This document shows positions 44,012 through 52,839 of a DNA stretch of 64,000 bases, piece after piece. Origin of the DNA: Pseudomaricurvus alkylphenolicus (GTDB taxonomy: Bacteria; Pseudomonadota; Gammaproteobacteria; Pseudomonadales; Cellvibrionaceae); NCBI RefSeq assembly GCF_011683955.1, contig NZ_JAAQPI010000010.1:62001-126000 (forward strand). Reading direction: 5' to 3'. Made by a program: the position numbers and the translations under genes. Below the pieces are notes generated by a model. It ran no database searches. It was given only the letters and a program-made list of their open reading frames with translations, and had not been told where the DNA came from. The stretch's first letter is position 1. The number at the start of each line of letters is the position of its first letter.

Positions 44012-44743
44012 ATGAAGGCAATGTGCGCAAGCCTCGTGCCAAAGCTGCTGCTGGCGCTTTCTATGCAATTGGTCTTCAACCTGTTGCACGCAAACGAGGT
44101 TTCGCACAAGGCGACCGTCAAGCTTGTCACTTATGATCTCGAAACCTATGGTTGGACAAAAACCGCGCAAAAAATCATTAACAGAAAGGACCGGCTGTTA
44201 AAGAATGTGGATATTCCCGTATCGGTAACCTTTTTACCCGTTAAAAGAGCCGTGCACCAGTTTTATACAGGCGAAGCGGATGTCATTTTTCCCGAAGACA
44301 ATGTGACGACCCCTTACCCCTTTCCTACCATTAGCAGTTTACCGGTGGTTAGAGCCAGGATGTATATCTACACCCGAAAACAGGATCTGGTTATTCGTGA
44401 TCTGGGATATTTAAAGGGGCTGCGATTGGGGCTCGTCAGGGGGACTTTATATCGCCAGGAGGACGTGGCGGAGATTCGAAACCTGCGGCTGATTCGCAGT
44501 GCCAATCAGGAACAGGTGAAAAAAATGCTGCTGACTCGTCGTGTTGACGCAGCTTTGTTGTTCGAGCTCGACGAGGTCGCCTATGGTCCGGGTGTCCGTG
44601 AATTTCCTTTTCAATACCACAGAGAAAAACCCTTTATTGATTTGGGGCTTGGTTTCCGCATGCGGATTACGCCGACAACCCAACGTCTTAAAGGACAACT
44701 GGACAAACTGATTCGTCTACAATACCAGGACATAAAACCGTGA
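44012..44743 (+). CDS. Periplasmic substrate-binding protein (SBP_bac_3-like)
   Basis: This 243-residue protein has a signal peptide (hydrophobic LLLALSMQLVFNLL, cleavage near HANE) and the layout of an amino-acid-type periplasmic binding protein: KLVTYDLETYGWT, KRAVHQFYTGEADVIFPED, LGLVRGTLYRQE and RVDAALLFELDEVAYGP. No ABC permease genes are near, so it may be a sensor or solute scavenger, or may serve a transporter elsewhere. The start lies 3 bp after the CPBP gene, and its end overlaps the serine dehydratase start, so the three genes are tightly coupled. Confidence 0.75.
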   Translation: MKAMCASLVPKLLLALSMQLVFNLLHANEVSHKATVKLVTYDLETYGWTKTAQKIINRKDRLLKNVDIPVSVTFLPVKRAVHQFYTGEADVIFPEDNVTTPYPFPTISSLPVVRARMYIYTRKQDLVIRDLGYLKGLRLGLVRGTLYRQEDVAEIRNLRLIRSANQEQVKKMLLTRRVDAALLFELDEVAYGPGVREFPFQYHREKPFIDLGLGFRMRITPTTQRLKGQLDKLIRLQYQDIKP

Positions 44744-46137
44744 ACATCAGTGTGTTTGATCTTTTCAGTGTGGGTATCGGACCTTCCAGTAGCCATACCG
44801 TCGGTCCAATGAAGGCCGCACGTCTGTTTGTCCAGAAATTGCGGGACTTGGGTTATCTAAGTCAGACGCGCCAAGTGCAGGCCAGGATGTATGGTTCCCT
44901 TGGCGCCACAGGCACGGGGCACGGAACAGACACCGCGATACTGCTGGGGCTGGAGGGGCTGAAAGAAGACACCGTGGATGTCAAAGCGATTCCAGAGAGA
45001 CTCAGAAAGATTCGTGATCAAGGCATCATTCATCTAAACGGGGAATGGCCGATTCCCTTTGCCGACAGTGACCTGAAACTGATTGCTGACCGTGAGCTGG
45101 ATCTGCATCCCAATGGCATGACATTTGAGGCAATCGGGCAGGAGTCAGCGCCACTTCTCTCCCGCAGTTACTATTCCGTGGGAGGGGGTTTTGTTGTGGA
45201 AGAGGGGGCTTTCCATCACACCGTGGATACATCGGTTAACGTCATATCCCCTTATCCTTTTGGCTCGGCCACCGAGCTGCTTGAGCAATGTACGAAGAAC
45301 GCATTGTCCATCGCTGAGATAATGATGGCCAATGAACAGGCAAAGAAAACGCAGGTGGAAATCTGTAGAGAGCTGTTGGCTATTTGGCAAGTGATGCGGG
45401 ATTGTGTTGTTGCGGGCTTGGAAAATGAGGGTGAGTTACCTGGCGGACTGCGGGTACAGCGCCGAGCCCATCGAATGCATCAACAGTTACTGGCTCGCCC
45501 CCAGGCGTCCTACTGCGATCCTTTGTCAGCCATGGATTGGGTGAGTCTCTACGCGCTTGCGGTCAATGAAGAAAATGCAGCGGGAGGGCGGGTTGTGACC
45601 GCCCCGACAAATGGCGCTGCCGGCATTATTCCTGCAGTCTTACACTATTACCACCAATTCGTTCCCGGTGCCAATGACGAGGGTATTGTTGATTTCTTGC
45701 TTACCGCTGGTGCCGTCGGAATTCTATTCAAACAAAACGCCTCCATCAGTGGTGCCGAAGTCGGTTGTCAGGGGGAGGTGGGTTCGGCCTGTTCAATGGC
45801 AGCGGCCGGGTTGACTGCCACTATGGGAGGGACACCCAAGCAGGTGGAAAACGCAGCAGAAATCGCTATGGAACACAATTTGGGATTAACCTGTGATCCC
45901 ATTGGGGGGTTGGTTCAAATTCCCTGTATTGAACGCAACGCCATGGCGGCGATCAAAGCGATCAACGCCGCCAGGATATCGATGCGAGGTGATGGCTCGC
46001 ACTTGGTTTCGCTCGACGACGTGATCAGAACCATGAGGGAGACTGGGAGAGATATGCAAGATAAATACAAAGAAACCTCCCGTGGTGGTCTGGCGGTCAA
46101 CGTTGTACCCACTCCCGTTAACATTATTGAGTGTTGA
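44740..46137 (+). CDS. sdaA: L-serine ammonia-lyase (iron-sulfur type)
   Basis: This 465-residue single-chain L-serine dehydratase has the beta-domain motif [13 protein letters not shown], and the alpha-domain cysteines for the [4Fe-4S] cluster in [10 protein letters not shown] and in [13 protein letters not shown]. It converts L-serine to pyruvate and ammonia, which would feed the AceEF enzymes of the same operon. Translation begins at GTG 44740, overlapping the binding-protein stop by 4 bp. Two PLP dehydratases elsewhere in the window suggest that several hydroxy amino acids are processed. Confidence 0.94.
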   Translation: MNISVFDLFSVGIGPSSSHTVGPMKAARLFVQKLRDLGYLSQTRQVQARMYGSLGATGTGHGTDTAILLGLEGLKEDTVDVKAIPERLRKIRDQGIIHLNGEWPIPFADSDLKLIADRELDLHPNGMTFEAIGQESAPLLSRSYYSVGGGFVVEEGAFHHTVDTSVNVISPYPFGSATELLEQCTKNALSIAEIMMANEQAKKTQVEICRELLAIWQVMRDCVVAGLENEGELPGGLRVQRRAHRMHQQLLARPQASYCDPLSAMDWVSLYALAVNEENAAGGRVVTAPTNGAAGIIPAVLHYYHQFVPGANDEGIVDFLLTAGAVGILFKQNASISGAEVGCQGEVGSACSMAAAGLTATMGGTPKQVENAAEIAMEHNLGLTCDPIGGLVQIPCIERNAMAAIKAINAARISMRGDGSHLVSLDDVIRTMRETGRDMQDKYKETSRGGLAVNVVPTPVNIIEC

Positions 46138-46146
46138 GAGTATTCA

Positions 46147-47193
46147 ATGAGCGTAAGAAGAGTGAGTCCGACCAGGATACCCAATCGTTATCATATCTAT
46201 CTTTTGGGTTTGACAGTTTTACTACTGGGTTTCTTCACACGTGTAGCCGCTGACTCTGTAGGTGGCAGGGTCTTCATATTGGGAGACAGTTACTCGGATA
46301 CCGGAAACCGCGAAACGATTCGCCAAGCTAATAATGAACCTGAATTCGACAGACACCAGTTTTATTACAAACATCGCTCCAGCAACGGCCCCAACTGGAT
46401 CGACCATCTGTACGGTGAGGAAAGTGTCAGCGCCGCTCTTATGGAGAAACCCCGGCAGCAGGCAACTACTAACATTCACGTCTTCAACTACGCGGTCGCA
46501 GGAGCCGCCAGTGGTGATTACGCGCTTTTCCCCAGTGCGAAACATGTAATTCTGCCGGTGGACTTTACGCCTTGGGGAGTCATGAGGCAGCGCTCTGAGT
46601 TGGCAAGCCATTGGAGCGACATTGGCGAAGACGACCAGCTTGTCGTGTATGTTGGCTTTAATGACCTCGCCTTAGCTGTTGAATCCCAGAGCATTCCGAC
46701 ATGGCTAAAATATTTTCTAAATTGGTTCACGCCCATTGCATTGGAGCCTATTGATGCCATGGTTGCACACACGGTGGACAACATCATGGACACCGTTCGC
46801 TGGGCTCGTGATGCCGGCTTTGGTCGGGTCGTCGTCATAGGCCTGGCAGAGGGAGGAACGGCGCCCATGCATCAGTCTAACCCCAGTGCCTATGGCGATG
46901 CAGTCAGGCAATTCAACAGCTTGTTGGCCAGTCGGATTCAGGCAATCCGATCAAAAGGTTCCAACGAAATCGTTTTTGTCGACACTGCCGCGCAATTGAC
47001 ATCACACTTGAGCCTCTTGTCGGGCTCAAACCGGGGGAGTATACCCGTCGCCTGTCTGGTTCAAGGGAAGGTTTGTCGCAACCCGGACCAGCATTTTTTC
47101 TGGGACGCCAGTCACCCGACTACCGGCGGACACAGGGTTATTGCGGAGATTCTCCGGCAACCGCTACAAGTGCATTCCATCAATAGACCATAA
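46147..47193 (+). CDS. SGNH/GDSL family hydrolase, exported
   Basis: This 348-residue GDSL esterase/lipase carries the block I motif FILGDSYSDTGN with the nucleophile serine (residues about 42-53), YVGFNDLAL with the block III Asn, and DASHPTTGGH with the catalytic Asp-His pair. A hydrophobic segment (IYLLGLTVLLLGFFTRVAAD) acts as a signal or anchor, so it works in the periplasm or outside. It follows sdaA by 9 bp. It probably hydrolyses a lipid or other ester; the substrate is unknown. Confidence 0.88.
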   Translation: MSVRRVSPTRIPNRYHIYLLGLTVLLLGFFTRVAADSVGGRVFILGDSYSDTGNRETIRQANNEPEFDRHQFYYKHRSSNGPNWIDHLYGEESVSAALMEKPRQQATTNIHVFNYAVAGAASGDYALFPSAKHVILPVDFTPWGVMRQRSELASHWSDIGEDDQLVVYVGFNDLALAVESQSIPTWLKYFLNWFTPIALEPIDAMVAHTVDNIMDTVRWARDAGFGRVVVIGLAEGGTAPMHQSNPSAYGDAVRQFNSLLASRIQAIRSKGSNEIVFVDTAAQLTSHLSLLSGSNRGSIPVACLVQGKVCRNPDQHFFWDASHPTTGGHRVIAEILRQPLQVHSINRP

Positions 47194-47215
47194 GTGAAAG
47201 AATAGAGGACACACC

Positions 47216-48370
47216 ATGTCAATGACCACCCGAACTGCGCCCGAGGAAATGGATATCTTTCGCGATACCCTGTTGCGCATACTGGATAAGGAAGTTGCGC
47301 CGTATTTTGAAACCTGGGAAAAAACGGGCCTGGTGCCCCGCGAGTTGTGGGCGACACTGGGAGCCGCCGGCGTACTTTGTGTTGATATGCCGGAACAGTA
47401 CGGCTCAGCGGCGGCCGGGTTTGACGTGGCGCAAATGATCTGCGAGGAAATCTCCCGGCGGGGTTACGGTGGTCTCGCTAGCGGATACAACATCCACGCC
47501 AACATAGTTGCGCCTTATATTCTTCATCTGGGCAATGACGAGCAAAGGGCGGCCTGGTTGCCAGGCATGATCCGGGGCGAGACCATTGGCTGTATTGGTA
47601 TGACCGAACCGGGTTGTGGCAGTGATCTCGCGGCCCTCAAAACCAGCGCGGTACGCGATGGTGACGAGTATGTGATCAATGGCTCCAAGACTTTTATCAC
47701 CAACGGCATCAACTCAGACCTTGCAATTGTCGCCGCTAAGACAGAACCGACCGCCGGTGCCAAGGGTGTGTCGCTGTTTCTGGTAGATGCCACTCTGCCG
47801 GGTTTCTCGAAGGGCAAACAAATACAAAAAATTGGTCAACACAGCAGTGATACCGCTGAATTGTTCTTTGACGATTTGCGCATACCGGCCAGCGCCCTGT
47901 TGGGCAAGGAAGGCATGGGATTTGTATACTTGATGCAAGAACTGTGTCGCGAGCGGCTTGGTTGCGCGGTTCAGGCCGTGGGGCAGGCCCAAGGAGCCTT
48001 GGATATCACTCTGGACTATGTCCAAGCGCGCAAGGCTTTTGGACAGTCGATAGCGGGTTTTCAGAACACGCGCTTCAAGTTAGCCCAGGTCCGTACCGAT
48101 ATTGAAGTGTGCCGTGCCTATGTGGAGAAATGCATTGATCGTTATCTGGCTGGAAGCATGAGCGCAGAAGACGCAGCGATCGTTAAGCTCAGCGCCACGG
48201 AAATGCAGTGCCAGGTAGTCAATGAGTGCCTGCAGTTGTTTGGCGGTTATGGCTATACCGCGGAGTATCCCATATCGAGATTCTATGTGGATGCGCGCAT
48301 CCAGACTATATACGGCGGCACGTCCGAGATCATGAAGGAAGTGATCGCGCGCTCATTGCTGGGCAAATAA
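47216..48370 (+). CDS. Acyl-CoA dehydrogenase
   Basis: This 384-residue FAD acyl-CoA dehydrogenase shows the N-terminal helical domain, GCIGMTEPGCGSDLAALKT (flavin-binding strand loop), INGSKTFITNG, and the C-terminal FGGYGYTAEYPISRFYVDARIQTIYGGTSEIMKEVI block. The catalytic glutamate at the usual C-terminal position reads IYGGTSEIMKE, the form in short/medium-chain members. It would oxidise an acyl-CoA to enoyl-CoA, upstream of the FadB-like and thiolase enzymes. GAGG precedes the ATG, 22 bp after the GDSL gene. It is the tenth and last gene of the aceE run and meets the leftward iclR gene tail to tail. Confidence 0.93.
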   Translation: MSMTTRTAPEEMDIFRDTLLRILDKEVAPYFETWEKTGLVPRELWATLGAAGVLCVDMPEQYGSAAAGFDVAQMICEEISRRGYGGLASGYNIHANIVAPYILHLGNDEQRAAWLPGMIRGETIGCIGMTEPGCGSDLAALKTSAVRDGDEYVINGSKTFITNGINSDLAIVAAKTEPTAGAKGVSLFLVDATLPGFSKGKQIQKIGQHSSDTAELFFDDLRIPASALLGKEGMGFVYLMQELCRERLGCAVQAVGQAQGALDITLDYVQARKAFGQSIAGFQNTRFKLAQVRTDIEVCRAYVEKCIDRYLAGSMSAEDAAIVKLSATEMQCQVVNECLQLFGGYGYTAEYPISRFYVDARIQTIYGGTSEIMKEVIARSLLGK

Positions 48371-48395
48371 TGGTAGTTTTGTGTTTTCCTGATTG

Positions 48396-49169
48396 TCACC
48401 ATCCGCGATAGCCCAACTCTTTTGAGATCGCCATTGAGGTATTCTGCAGCTGAGTCGTGATTTCAGCCAGAATACCTTCCCCCTGCATAAAAACATCGGG
48501 ACCAGAGAGATTAATGGCGGCAACCACTTCATTAGCGTAATTGCGAATGGGTGTGGCGATCGCGGTGGCAAAATCAGACTGGCTGATAGCATACCCCTGA
48601 GCCTTCTCTTCCTTAATCCTTCTGCGTAGCTCAGGCAGACTCTGGGGGTTGGGTTTGGGTACGCCATCCAGCTGGGCACCAAGGTAGAGTTGTCCCAGGG
48701 TATCGTCGCTGAGCCCGCTCAGCAGTATGCGACCCATTGCATTGCTGTGGCTGGGAAGGCGCGTGCCCACGGGAACGTTGACGGACAGGCGCTGTGAAGC
48801 CAGTGCACGATAGATATAGAGTGTGTCGCGGCCATCAAGTATGGCCAGGTGGCACGATACTGAAGTCTCATCGCGTAACTGGTTCATGTGCGGTGCGGAG
48901 ACGTCACTGATGTCACGGCTGGCCAGAAAAGAATAACCCAGTGATACAACGGCCGGGCCAAGCTCGTAAGTGTTGCGAGCGACCTTCTTCAGGTATTGCA
49001 TTTCCGTCAATGTTTGCACAATGCGGTAAATAGCAGACTTGCTCACGGCCAAGTGCTCCGCAAAGTCATGGGTACTCAGTACACGCTGTTGTTGATTGAA
49101 TATTTCCAGAATCTTCAAGCCTCTGGCCAGAGCGGGAACCGTATAGTCGTTCTCGTCATTGGTCTTCAT
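48396..49169 (-). CDS. IclR family transcriptional regulator
   Basis: This 257-residue protein has the IclR winged helix (ALARGLKILEIFNQQQRVLSTHDFAEHLAVSKSAIYRIVQTLTEMQYL) and the C-terminal ligand domain with TRLPSHSNAMGRILLSGL and AAINLSG, as in other IclR regulators. It is divergent from the purU-folD-sox operon with 276 bp between. A perfect long inverted repeat and a matching half-site lie in that space, so it is the likely local regulator of N-methyl amino acid oxidation and of its own gene. Whether it activates or represses cannot be told. Confidence 0.9.
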   Translation of the reverse strand: MKTNDENDYTVPALARGLKILEIFNQQQRVLSTHDFAEHLAVSKSAIYRIVQTLTEMQYLKKVARNTYELGPAVVSLGYSFLASRDISDVSAPHMNQLRDETSVSCHLAILDGRDTLYIYRALASQRLSVNVPVGTRLPSHSNAMGRILLSGLSDDTLGQLYLGAQLDGVPKPNPQSLPELRRRIKEEKAQGYAISQSDFATAIATPIRNYANEVVAAINLSGPDVFMQGEGILAEITTQLQNTSMAISKELGYRGW

Positions 49170-49209
49170 GGCTGCACTCCCTTCTTCATGTCATTTCAGG
49201 CCGAAAATC

Positions 49210-49221
49210 TTCAGATATAAA
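49210..49221. promoter_or_regulatory. IclR half-site near its own gene
   Basis: TTCAGATATAAA repeats the left arm of the palindrome at 49349 in the same orientation. It lies about 41 bp upstream of the iclR start and could mediate autoregulation. Confidence 0.45.
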
Positions 49222-49348
49222 AATTTAGATTGCTCTGTGAATATAACCTGAAAAAACTCTTTTCTGAAGTAAATATTCTCTTGATATATAAATCAAGCGG
49301 TCTTATTTTGAATATGCATTGATTCTGAGCACATCAGGTAATCCTTAT

Positions 49349-49385
49349 ATATTCAGATATAAACGAAAACTTTATATCTGAATAT
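49349..49385. promoter_or_regulatory. Perfect 15-bp inverted repeat, likely IclR operator
   Basis: The arms ATATTCAGATATAAA (49349-49363) and TTTATATCTGAATAT (49371-49385) are exact complements around a 7-bp loop. The element lies 60 bp upstream of purU in an AT-rich stretch and fits the AT-rich palindromes bound by IclR proteins. A hairpin in RNA is possible, but no T-run follows. Confidence 0.75.
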
Positions 49386-49445
49386 TTTGGATCTGAGAAA
49401 AACAGAATGGATTTATAACGACCGGAGACTCAAAGGGCCGTCCTA

Positions 49446-50318
49446 ATGACCACTGAAAACACCCATTCAAACCCATTTGTCCTCAAGGCAACCTGTAAGG
49501 CCAGCAGCGGTATTGTGGCCGCGGTAACCACTTTTCTATCCGAGCGTGGCTGTTACATCAGTGAACTTTCTCAATACGATGATCAGGATACCGGCCGGTT
49601 TTTTATGCGCGCTGTTTGTCACATCGAGTCGGGGGATCATGCATTGAGCGACATTCAAGGCCAGTTTCAAGAGGTGGCTGAGCAGTTCGAAATGGAGTGG
49701 TCTTTGCACTCCGCCACCACGCCGACCAAAGTTCTCTTAATGGTGAGTAAGTTTGATCACTGTTTGGATGATCTGCTCTATCGCCTGCGCAAAGGGGAGC
49801 TGAATATGGAGGTTACTGCCATCGTTTCCAATCACCTCGACTTGCGTCCGATGGCAGAGCGCGAAGGCATCCGTTTTATTTATCTGCCGGTGACAAAGGA
49901 GAACAAGCGAGAGCAGGAGTTGGCTCTGCTCGATGTGATTCGAGAAACCGGTACAGAGCTAGTGGTGCTGGCGCGGTACATGCAGATACTGTCGGATTCC
50001 CTATGTAAAGAACTCACCGGTCGGGCCATCAACATCCATCACTCCTTTTTGCCCGGCTTTAAGGGCGCCAAGCCCTACCATCAGGCTCACGAGCGCGGGG
50101 TCAAACTTATTGGCGCGACGGCTCACTATGTAACGTCAGACCTTGATGAGGGGCCAATCATCGAACAATCCGTACAGCCTGTAGATCATACCTATGGCCC
50201 GGATGCACTGGTGGCGGTAGGGCGTGATACCGAAACGGTTGCCTTGGCCAGGGCGGTCAAATTACACGTAGAGCAACGTGTCTTTCTCGATGGCAATAAG
50301 ACCGTGATCTTCAAGTAA
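49446..50318 (+). CDS. purU: Formyltetrahydrofolate deformylase
   Basis: This 290-residue PurU has an N-terminal ACT domain (about residues 10-90, [19 protein letters not shown]) and a formyltransferase-like hydrolase domain with [10 protein letters not shown], the catalytic [20 protein letters not shown], and Asp in [12 protein letters not shown]. It releases formate from 10-formyl-THF. Placed first in the operon, it completes the route methylene-THF to formate when N-methyl groups are oxidised by the sox enzymes. ATG 49446 is preferred; ribosome site GGAG is distant, so translation may be moderate. Confidence 0.95.
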   Translation: MTTENTHSNPFVLKATCKASSGIVAAVTTFLSERGCYISELSQYDDQDTGRFFMRAVCHIESGDHALSDIQGQFQEVAEQFEMEWSLHSATTPTKVLLMVSKFDHCLDDLLYRLRKGELNMEVTAIVSNHLDLRPMAEREGIRFIYLPVTKENKREQELALLDVIRETGTELVVLARYMQILSDSLCKELTGRAINIHHSFLPGFKGAKPYHQAHERGVKLIGATAHYVTSDLDEGPIIEQSVQPVDHTYGPDALVAVGRDTETVALARAVKLHVEQRVFLDGNKTVIFK

Positions 50319-50328
50319 GGAGACTCTC

Positions 50329-51198
50329 GTGGCCAAGTTGATCAATGGTAAACAAATATCGGCACAGCTGTTGGAGCAGGTATCTGTGCAAGTGCAGCAG
50401 CTCAAGGATAATCACGGTGTCACACCGGGGCTTGCCGTTGTGTTGGTGGGGGAGGATCCAGCCAGCCAGGTTTATGTGCGCAATAAAATTCATTCGGCGG
50501 CAGAGGCGGGCATCCGCTCGGTAGAGCATCGTCTCAGCGCTGACACCTCTCAGGCAGCACTGGACGAGCTTATCGACAAACTCAATCGAGATTCGGAGAT
50601 ACACGGTATTTTGGTTCAATTGCCTCTACCGGCTCACTTAAATGAAGATGATGTCATTGCCGCCATCGATCCCCTTAAAGATGTCGATGGTTTTCACCCG
50701 CTCAATTCTGGCGCGCTCGCGGCGGGTCAAAGCGGTCTGGTGCCATGTACGCCTCTGGGTTGCATGATCATGCTGCAACAAACCCACGGCGATTTGAGTG
50801 GCATGACTGCAGTGGTGATCGGGCGATCAAACATCGTGGGGAAACCCATGGCGGCATTGTTGTTACAGGCAAACTGTACAGTGACCATAGCCCATTCCCG
50901 CACCCGAGATCTGGCCGATGTTTGTCGTCAGGCCGATATCGTGATCGCCGCGGTGGGGCGAGCGCAGCTGGTAACCGAAGATTGGATCATGCCTGGCGCC
51001 ACGGTGATCGACGTGGGCATAAATGCTATTGAGCTAGACGGTCGTCGCAAGCTGGTCGGCGATGTGGACTTCAATTCGGTCGAGCCCATTGCAGGTGCTA
51101 TCACTCCCGTGCCCGGAGGTGTCGGCCCGATGACCATTGCCTGTCTGATGAAAAACACACTGTCTGCTGCGCGGATGCAGCTGTCGATTCCTGATTAA
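50329..51198 (+). CDS. folD: Methylene-THF dehydrogenase/cyclohydrolase
   Basis: This 289-residue FolD has the standard motifs [16 protein letters not shown] (the catalytic Lys lies in this region), [28 protein letters not shown] and [12 protein letters not shown]. It oxidises 5,10-methylene-THF to methenyl-THF and hydrolyses it to 10-formyl-THF. Translation begins at GTG 50329, 8 bp after TAAGGAGA, within 11 bp of the purU stop. It links the sarcosine-oxidase-type enzyme, which makes methylene-THF, with PurU. Confidence 0.96.
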   Translation: MAKLINGKQISAQLLEQVSVQVQQLKDNHGVTPGLAVVLVGEDPASQVYVRNKIHSAAEAGIRSVEHRLSADTSQAALDELIDKLNRDSEIHGILVQLPLPAHLNEDDVIAAIDPLKDVDGFHPLNSGALAAGQSGLVPCTPLGCMIMLQQTHGDLSGMTAVVIGRSNIVGKPMAALLLQANCTVTIAHSRTRDLADVCRQADIVIAAVGRAQLVTEDWIMPGATVIDVGINAIELDGRRKLVGDVDFNSVEPIAGAITPVPGGVGPMTIACLMKNTLSAARMQLSIPD

Positions 51199-51208
51199 AG
51201 GAGGGGCT

Positions 51209-52456
51209 ATGCCTTTTTCACTACTGAAATACGGCCTTAATAAAGACTACCCATTTGAACTCGACGCCGATTTGCCGCGACCGACGGATCTTAAATCCAG
51301 CTATGACGTGGTGATCATCGGTGGTGGGGGCCATGGTGTTGCAACCGCCTACTACCTCGCAAAGTATCATGGCATCACTAACGTTGCAGTATTGGAAAAA
51401 GGGTATTTGGGGGGTGGAAATACTGCGCGCAACACGGCTGTTATCCGTTCTAACTATTTAACGCCTGAAGGTGTTCGATTTTACAGCCAGTCCGTGGAGA
51501 TGTTTAAGGATCTCTCCAATGAGTTTGACTTTAACATCATGTACTCAGAACGGGGTCAATTAACCCTGGCTCATACGGATGCCACGGTACGGGCGTTTCG
51601 GCAACGTGCGGAAGTGAACAAACATTTCGGTGGCCGCACCGAGCTTATCGGTCCGGATGAGATCCGGGAGCTGGTGCCGACTTTAAATATGAATCCGGCA
51701 CATTTGCCGGTATTGGCAGGCCTCTGGCACAAGGACGGCGCTACGGCTCGTCACGATGCTGTTGCCTGGGGCTATGCCAAAGGTGCGACCCAGCGGGGAG
51801 TGGAGCTCCATCAGTTGACGGAGGTCACCGATGTTGTCGTGGACAATGGCCGAGTCACAGCCATCAAGACCAACCGCGGTACGGTCAAGTGTGGTTGCGC
51901 CATTCAAGCCGTGGCCGGCCACAGTTCGTTGATGGCGGCCAAAGCTGGTTTTCGCATGCCCATTACCACCTATCCCTTACAGGCGATGGTGACTCAGCCG
52001 GTGAAACCTTTCCTGGACCCACTGGTCAGCTCCTCCGCGCTGCATTGCTATGTACAGCAGACAAGCCGAGGTGAGATTGTGTTTGGGGGCGGGTCCGATC
52101 CTTATCCGCTTTATAACACCCGTTCAACTCTGGAGCTTAAAGAAAGTTTGTTGGCTCATGCAATCGAGATGTTTCCGTTTATGGCGGATCTTCGCTTGAT
52201 GCGTCAATGGGCCGGTATTACGGATATGACCTCCGACTACAGCCCGATCATGGGGCTGAGCCCGGTGGAAAATTACTATCTGGACGCGGGCTGGGGAACC
52301 TGGGGCTTCAAATCGACACCCATTTGCGGAAAAACCATGGCCGAGTTGGTGGCCAGTGGCGGCAAGGTTCCCGCGCTGATTGCGCCATTTTCTATGGATC
52401 GATTCGACGCCTTCCGTCAGGTCAATGAGATGGGTGCGACGGCGGCCAGCCATTGA
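51209..52456 (+). CDS. soxB: Sarcosine oxidase beta subunit
   Basis: This 415-residue flavoprotein of the DAO family is the catalytic beta subunit of heterotetrameric sarcosine oxidase. The dinucleotide motif IIGGGGHGVATAYYLAKYHG and GGGNTARNTAVIRSNYLTPEG are seen near the N-terminus, and the C-terminal GWGTWGFKSTPICGKTMAELV is typical of SoxB. In the family this subunit oxidises the N-methyl amino acid, passing the methylene group to THF held by the alpha subunit. AAGGAGG precedes the ATG. Order purU-folD-soxBDAG is familiar, so the assignment is strong; sarcosine itself is only the default substrate. Confidence 0.93.
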   Translation: MPFSLLKYGLNKDYPFELDADLPRPTDLKSSYDVVIIGGGGHGVATAYYLAKYHGITNVAVLEKGYLGGGNTARNTAVIRSNYLTPEGVRFYSQSVEMFKDLSNEFDFNIMYSERGQLTLAHTDATVRAFRQRAEVNKHFGGRTELIGPDEIRELVPTLNMNPAHLPVLAGLWHKDGATARHDAVAWGYAKGATQRGVELHQLTEVTDVVVDNGRVTAIKTNRGTVKCGCAIQAVAGHSSLMAAKAGFRMPITTYPLQAMVTQPVKPFLDPLVSSSALHCYVQQTSRGEIVFGGGSDPYPLYNTRSTLELKESLLAHAIEMFPFMADLRLMRQWAGITDMTSDYSPIMGLSPVENYYLDAGWGTWGFKSTPICGKTMAELVASGGKVPALIAPFSMDRFDAFRQVNEMGATAASH

Positions 52457-52503
52457 TGTAAATGCGGCCGATGGCCCGAACAAATCAGCGAGGAGCAGAT
52501 CCC

Positions 52504-52839
52504 ATGAAAATCATGCACTGTCCACTGAACGGACCCCGCAATATCAGTGAGTTCGTTCACGGTGGCGAGGTCAAAGCCATGCCCGATCCGGCAAATTGTA
52601 CGGACCATGATTGGGCAGATTATGTTTTCTACACAGATAATAAGGCCGGCGTCGTCGTGGAATGGTGGCTGCACGCGCCTTCCAGCTACTGGTTTATTGC
52701 TGAACGTCATACGGTGACCGACGATATTATTCGCACCTATGATCCGTCGGAAGTCTTCAAACAGCGAGTAGAGTTCTCCACAGAAAGTGATGTCTCAACC
52801 GAGGCCGGTCAAATGAAACTGAAAGGAGTAGGGGCATGA
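52504..52839 (+). CDS. soxD: Sarcosine oxidase delta subunit, divergent zinc site
   Basis: This 111-residue delta subunit is recognised by its position, length and the segments HCPLNGPRNISEF, HGGEV and ERHTVTDDI. Canonical SoxD binds zinc with an N-terminal CPYCG cysteine pair plus a later HxxxC. Here the first motif reads CPLNG and the later segment LHAPSSYWFI, so the second and the last cysteine are missing and zinc binding as in the canonical protein is unlikely. The ATG at 52504 follows GAGGAG. Its end overlaps the soxA start by 4 bp. The change may mark a subgroup with another substrate. Confidence 0.88.
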   Translation: MKIMHCPLNGPRNISEFVHGGEVKAMPDPANCTDHDWADYVFYTDNKAGVVVEWWLHAPSSYWFIAERHTVTDDIIRTYDPSEVFKQRVEFSTESDVSTEAGQMKLKGVGA

